A DNA stretch of 64,000 bases, taken from the NCBI RefSeq assembly GCF_038502225.1, contig NC_091301.1, forward strand, positions 23,004,508-23,068,507, in the 5' to 3' direction. The notes below the pieces were generated by a model. That model was given only the letters and a program-made list of their open reading frames with translations, searched no databases and was not told the origin of the DNA. Positions within the stretch are counted from its first letter, which is position 1; every line of letters begins with the position of its first letter. The DNA is from Cherax quadricarinatus. Taxonomy: Eukaryota > Arthropoda > Malacostraca > Decapoda > Parastacidae. The position numbers and the translations under genes are program-made. Positions 58,871 through 64,000 of this stretch are shown in pieces.

Positions 58871-61800
58871 CAAGCAAGAACGTAATAAACAGTGGTCATG
58901 AGAGCAAGAACGTAATAAACAGTGGTCATGAGAGCAAGAACGTAATAAACAGTGGTCAGGAGAGCAAGAACATAATGAACAGTGGTCATGAGAGCAAGAA
59001 CGTAATAAACAGTGGTCATGAGAGCAAGAACGTAATAAACAGTGGTCATGAGAGCAAGAACGTAATGAACAGTGGTCATGAGAGCAAGAACGTAATGAAC
59101 AGTGGGCAGGAGATCAAGAACGTAATGAACAGTGGTCAGGAGAGCAAGAACGTAATAAACAGTGGTCATGAGAGCAAGAACGTAATGAACAGTGGTCAGG
59201 AGAGCAAGAACGTAATGAACAGTGGTCAGGAGAGCAAGAACATAATGAACAGTGGTCAGGAGAGCAAGAACGTAATAAACAGTGGTCATGAGAGCAAGAA
59301 CGTAATGAACAGTGGTCAGGAGAGCAAGAACGTAATGAACAGTGGTCATGAGAGCAAGAACGTAATGAACAGTGGTCAGGAGAGCAAGAACGTAATGAAC
59401 AGTGGTCAGGAGAGCAAGAACGTAATGAACAGTGGTCATGAGAGCAAGAACGTAATGAACAGTGGTCAGGAGAGCAAGAACATAATGAACAGTGGTCAGG
59501 AGAGCAAGAACATAATGAACAGTGGTCAGGAGAGCAAGAACGTAATGAACAATGGTCAGGAGAGCAAGAACGTAATGAACAGTGGGCAGAAGATCAAGAA
59601 CGTAATGAACAGTGGTCAGGAGAGCAAGAACATAATGAACAGTGGTCAGGAGAGCAAGAACACAATGAACAGTGGTCAGGAGAGCAAGAACGTAATGAAC
59701 AGTGGTCAGGAGAGCAAGAACGTAATGAACAGTGGTCAGGAGAGCAAGAACGTAATGAACAGTGGTCAGGAGAACAAGAACATAATGAACAGTGGTCAGG
59801 AGAGCAAGAACATAATGAACAGTGGTCAGGAGAGCAAGAACGTAATGAACAGTGGTCAGGAGAGCAAGAACGTAATGAACAGTGGTCAGGAGAGCAAGAA
59901 CGTAATGAACAGTGGTCAGGAGAGCAAGAACGTAATGAACAGTGGTCAGGAGAGCAAGAACGTAATGAACAGTGGTCAGGAGAGCAAGAACGTAATGAAC
60001 AGTGGTCAGGAGAGCAAGAACGTAATGAACAGTGGTCAGGAGAACAAGAACATAATGAACAGTGGTCAGGAGAGCAAGAACGTAATGAACAGTGGTCAGG
60101 AGAGCAAGAACGTAATGAACAGTGGTCAGGAGAGCAAGAACGTAATGAACAGTGGTCAGGAGAACAAGAACATAATGAACAGTGGTCAGGAGAGCAAGAA
60201 CGTAATGAACAGTGGTCAGGAGAGCAAGAACGTAACGAACAGTGGTCAGGAGAGCAAGAACGTAATGAACAGTGGTCAGGAGATCAAGAACGTAACGAAC
60301 AGTGGTCAGGAGAGCAAGAACATAATGAACAGTGGTCAGGAGAGCAAGAACGTAATGAACAGTGGTCAGGAGAGCAAGAACATAATGAACAGTGGTCAGG
60401 AGAGCAAGAACATAATGAACAGTGGTCAGGAGAGCAAGAACATAACGAACAGTGGTCAGGAGAGCAAGAACATAATGAACAGTGGTCAGGAGAGCAAGAA
60501 CGTAATGAACAGTGGTCAGGAGAGCAAGAACATAATGAACAGTGGTCAGGAGAGCAAGAACATAATGAACAGTGGTCAGGAGAGCAAGAACGTAATGAAC
60601 AGTGGTCAGGAGAGCAAGAACGTAATGAACAGTGGGCAGGAGATCAAGAACGTAATGAACAGTGGTCAGGAGAGCAAGAACGTAATGAACAGTAGGCAGG
60701 AGATCAAGAACGTAATGAACAGTGGTCAGGAGAGCAAGAACGTAATGAACAGTGGTCAGGAGAGCAAGAACGTAACGAACAGTGGTCAGAAGAGCAAGAA
60801 CGTAATGAACAGTGGTCAGGAGATCAAGAACGTAATGAACAGTGGTCAGGAGAGCAAGAACGTAATGAACAGTGGGCAGGAGATCAAGAACGTAATGAAC
60901 AGTGGTCAGGACAGCAAGAACGTAATGAACAGTGGTCAGGAGAGCAAGAACGTAATGAACAGTGGTCAGGAGAGCAAGACCGTAACGAACAGTGGGCAGG
61001 AGATCAAGAACGTAATGAACAGTGGTCAGGAGATCAAGAACGTAATGAACAGTGGTCAGGAGAGCAAGAACGTAATGAACAGTGGTCAGGAGAGCAAGAA
61101 CGTAATGAACAGTGGGCAGGAGATCAAGAACGTAATGAACAGTGGTCAGGACAGCAAGAACGTAACGAACAGTGGGCAGGAGATCAAGAACGTAATGAAC
61201 AGTGGTCAGGAGAGCAAGAACATAATGAACAGTGGTCAGGACAGCAAGAACATAATGAACAGTGGTCAGGAGAGCAAGAACATAATGAACAGTGGTCAGG
61301 AGAGCAAGAACGTAACGAACAGTGGTCAGGAGAGCAAGAACATAATGAACAGTGGTCAGGAGAGCAAGAACGTAACGAACAGTGGTCAGGAGAGCAAGAA
61401 CATAATGAACAGTGGTCAGGAGAGCAAGAACGTAACGAACAGTGGTCAGGAGCAAGAACGTAACGAACAGTGGTCAGGACAGCAAGAACGTAACGAACAG
61501 TGGGCAGGAGATCAAGAACGTAATGAACAGTGGTCAGGAGAGCAAGAACATAATGAACAGTGGTCAGGACAGCAAGAACATAATGAACAGTGGTCAGGAG
61601 AGCAAGAACGTAATGAACAGTGGTCAGGAGAGCAAGAATGTAACGAACAGTGGTCAGGAGAGCAAGAACGTAATAAACAGTGGTCAGGAGAGGAAGAACG
61701 TAATAAACAGTGGTCAGGAGAGCAAGAACGTAATAAACAATGGTCAGGAGAGGAAGAACGTAATAAACAGTGGTCAGGAGAGCAAGAACGTAATAAACAG

Positions 61801-61970
61801 TGGTCAGGAGAGCAAGAACGTAATAAACAGTGGTCAGGAGAGGAAGAACGTAATAAACAGTGGTCAGGAGAGCAAGAACGTAATAAACAGTGGTCAGGAG
61901 AGCAAGAACGTAATAAACAGTGGTCAGGAGAGCAAGAACGTAATAAACAGTGGTCAGGAGAGCAAGAATA
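58871..61970. repeat. 30-bp satellite array, about 103 copies
   Basis: The unit is AGTGGTCAGGAGAGCAAGAA followed by CGTAATGAAC. Thirty is divisible by three and neither strand has a stop in the open frame, so frames of 998 (plus) and 861 (minus) codons run through it. I read them as artefacts. One 28-bp unit at 61441-61468 shifts the frame by two. Variants are structured: GGTCATGAG and AATAAAC are common at the left edge, GAGGAAGAAC and AATAAAC at the right edge, and GGGCAGGAGATC always appears as a linked pair. Confidence 0.96.
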
Positions 61971-62105
61971 AAAAAATGGTGGTTATGGTAGCTCGTCGGG
62001 AAAGTGTAATTATTCACGTTCATGAAATATACATATTTTCTTATTCATTATAGAACGTAATGACCCCACATTCTTCTTTCACAACTAAAATAAATATTTT
62101 TTTCT

Positions 62106-62106
62106 G

Positions 62107-62143
<37 letters not shown>

Positions 62144-62156
62144 ACACACACACACT

Positions 62157-62187
<31 letters not shown>

Positions 62188-62198
62188 ACACACACACA

Positions 62199-62254
<56 letters not shown>
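62106..62254. repeat. (CA)n microsatellite
   Basis: About 70 CA units with periodic TCA interruptions (ACACTCACAC) that repeat at 20-30 bp spacing. Confidence 0.95.
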
Positions 62255-62256
<2 letters not shown>

Positions 62257-63229
62257 CAGTCAGCAGACGTGGGTCACAAGGCTCCGAGAACTTTAGTGGT
62301 TTTTAAGGCGTGCAACAACTGCTAGCAGTAATAAGTGGTAGTGACAACGTCAGTGAACAATCCTACGAGTGATAACCAGAGTTAATAGTTAAAAAAAGTC
62401 GAGAGGAAGCCTGAAATCTTTAATATTTCAAAGTGTCAAACCGTTAGTGGATAGTAGGCTTCTGTTGCTACACAGATTCAAATATACAAAGATTCAAGTG
62501 AGTGTGGAAGCGGGTGTTCAAGAATTTCGAGAGATTGGATAACAAGTGAAATGTGGGGCACCATACAGTGAGAGTGAAAAAGTTAATAAGCAAAAGTAGA
62601 AAGGAAAAATATAATATATAACAAGGGAAGGTGGCATTAGGCCTGCTGAAACAGTGACGTCACAACAGTTGTGTGACATTATACATATAAAGTGTAACAC
62701 CGAATGTGAAGTGTATTCCAATATAAGTGAAGTGTATTCTATCATAAGTGACATTGAGGGACGCGGGATGCATGAGCATATACGGTTATAAAGATCACAG
62801 GTGAAGAATTTTCAAAATAGTGATAGAAGGCTACGTCATCAGCATCTGGCAACTTGTCATCGCATCACTGCCAGCTTAAGTATCACTCACCTGTTGGGGT
62901 TGTTTTGGGGGTTCTGAATCCTGCCTTGCGTCACTGTTAGATACTGGTCACTCACTCCTGCAAGCTATTACCAGAATTAGAGCAGAAATAGCATAGATAA
63001 GGTGAAGATAGTGTTGACTAGCGAGGAGCAGCCTAGCGAGGGGAAGCCTAGTGAGGGTGACGTCAGACACTCCTAGAAGCTCAGACAAGCTAAATTTTAC
63101 AACCTAATTACTTTCTGTGTTTTATAAGTAGAAGTGATAAGTGCTAGAATCACTGTTGGTAGTTTTAGAAATACGGGTATTACTACTGATATTTATTAGC
63201 AGTATGAATACTTAGAAGTGGGGGCACAC
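62255..63229. other. Unique 1-kb stretch with two CRE-like sites
   Basis: Balanced composition, no repeats and no supported coding frame. TGACGTCA, the full cAMP-response-element palindrome, occurs at 62654-62661 and 63058-63065. This is the least repetitive DNA in the right third of the window and could be flanking or untranslated sequence of a gene outside, but nothing proves it. Confidence 0.4.
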
Positions 63230-63283
63230 ATACACACGAGCACACACACACACACATGCACACACACATAAACACACACACAT

Positions 63284-63356
<73 letters not shown>
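63230..63356. repeat. (CA)n microsatellite
   Basis: About 60 CA units, with ATAA/ATGCA interruptions in the left third. Confidence 0.95.
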
Positions 63357-63358
<2 letters not shown>

Positions 63359-63425
63359 TAAGCTGTAGTACACACGCAAACACACATACACAGGATTTCA
63401 CACCGTCCTGTGAACTGACCATCTG

Positions 63426-64000
<575 letters not shown>

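Noticed and set aside
58870..61971. 998-codon plus and 861-codon minus frames
   Set aside because: Both are translations of the 30-bp array on opposite strands; the plus frame even continues through a 2-bp phase shift, which shows the openness is not selected coding.

Overview
This looks like non-coding nuclear DNA from an arthropod, most likely a decapod crustacean such as a crayfish. The reasons are a tRNA-derived SINE with a decapod-type body, CR1/Jockey-type LINEs ending in TAGGTGAGTA, a 388-bp MITE starting GTCGTGCCGAATA inside (AT)n tracts, and very heavy minisatellite content. The species call rests on recalled repeat families, not on a search. I find no convincing host protein-coding gene, no tRNA or rRNA gene and no CRISPR array. 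The only protein families recognised belong to retroelements. The longest open frames (2,615, 998 and 861 codons) are artefacts of tandem repeats whose units lack stop codons.

Layout. 1-6.5 kb: minisatellites, two tRNA-derived SINEs and an (AAT)n tract. 6.6-14.4 kb: two head-to-tail minus-strand CR1-like LINE copies; the first is split by a 2,079-bp Penelope-like element (reverse transcriptase plus GIY-YIG endonuclease) with an exact 13-bp target duplication. 15.4-17.1 kb: simple arrays. 17.2-21.7 kb: a second LINE family on the minus strand, interrupted by a 990-bp solo LTR with a 5-bp duplication. 22.5-28.6 kb: trinucleotide and AT arrays holding four copies of the 388-bp MITE and a hammerhead-like inverted-repeat unit. 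28.6-34.6 kb: mostly unique sequence with one Penelope-terminus fragment. 34.6-40.3 kb: a 49-bp satellite (about 116 copies). 40.5-42.8 kb: a 30-bp minisatellite and two small hammerhead-bearing elements. 43.4-46.7 kb: a plus-strand LINE copy lying inside a decayed minus-strand LINE. 47.3-55.1 kb: a 22-bp satellite (about 353 copies). 55.6-58.8 kb: smaller arrays, one split by a LINE remnant. 58.9-62.0 kb: a 30-bp satellite (about 103 copies). 62-64 kb: CA and CT tracts around about 1 kb of unique sequence.

The best candidate for something new is a shared terminal module. A Penelope-like element and two short non-autonomous elements carry a hammerhead-ribozyme-like core, then the sequence TGTCGG, then a 13-nt hairpin, and are bounded by 13-bp repeats. 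Two of them are inverted-arm structures in which one arm runs 31 or 34 nt past the other and ends in that hairpin. This suggests that short hammerhead elements without coding capacity are moved by Penelope-type machinery. Two further degenerate hammerhead-like units lie at 27.4 and 31.9 kb.

Tandem arrays make up roughly a third of the window. They preserve recent history: a 9-unit (441-bp) higher-order repeat in the 49-bp array, a 548-bp duplication in the 22-bp array, and a zone of broken units at 51.15-52.11 kb that may be either a recombination scar or an assembly error.
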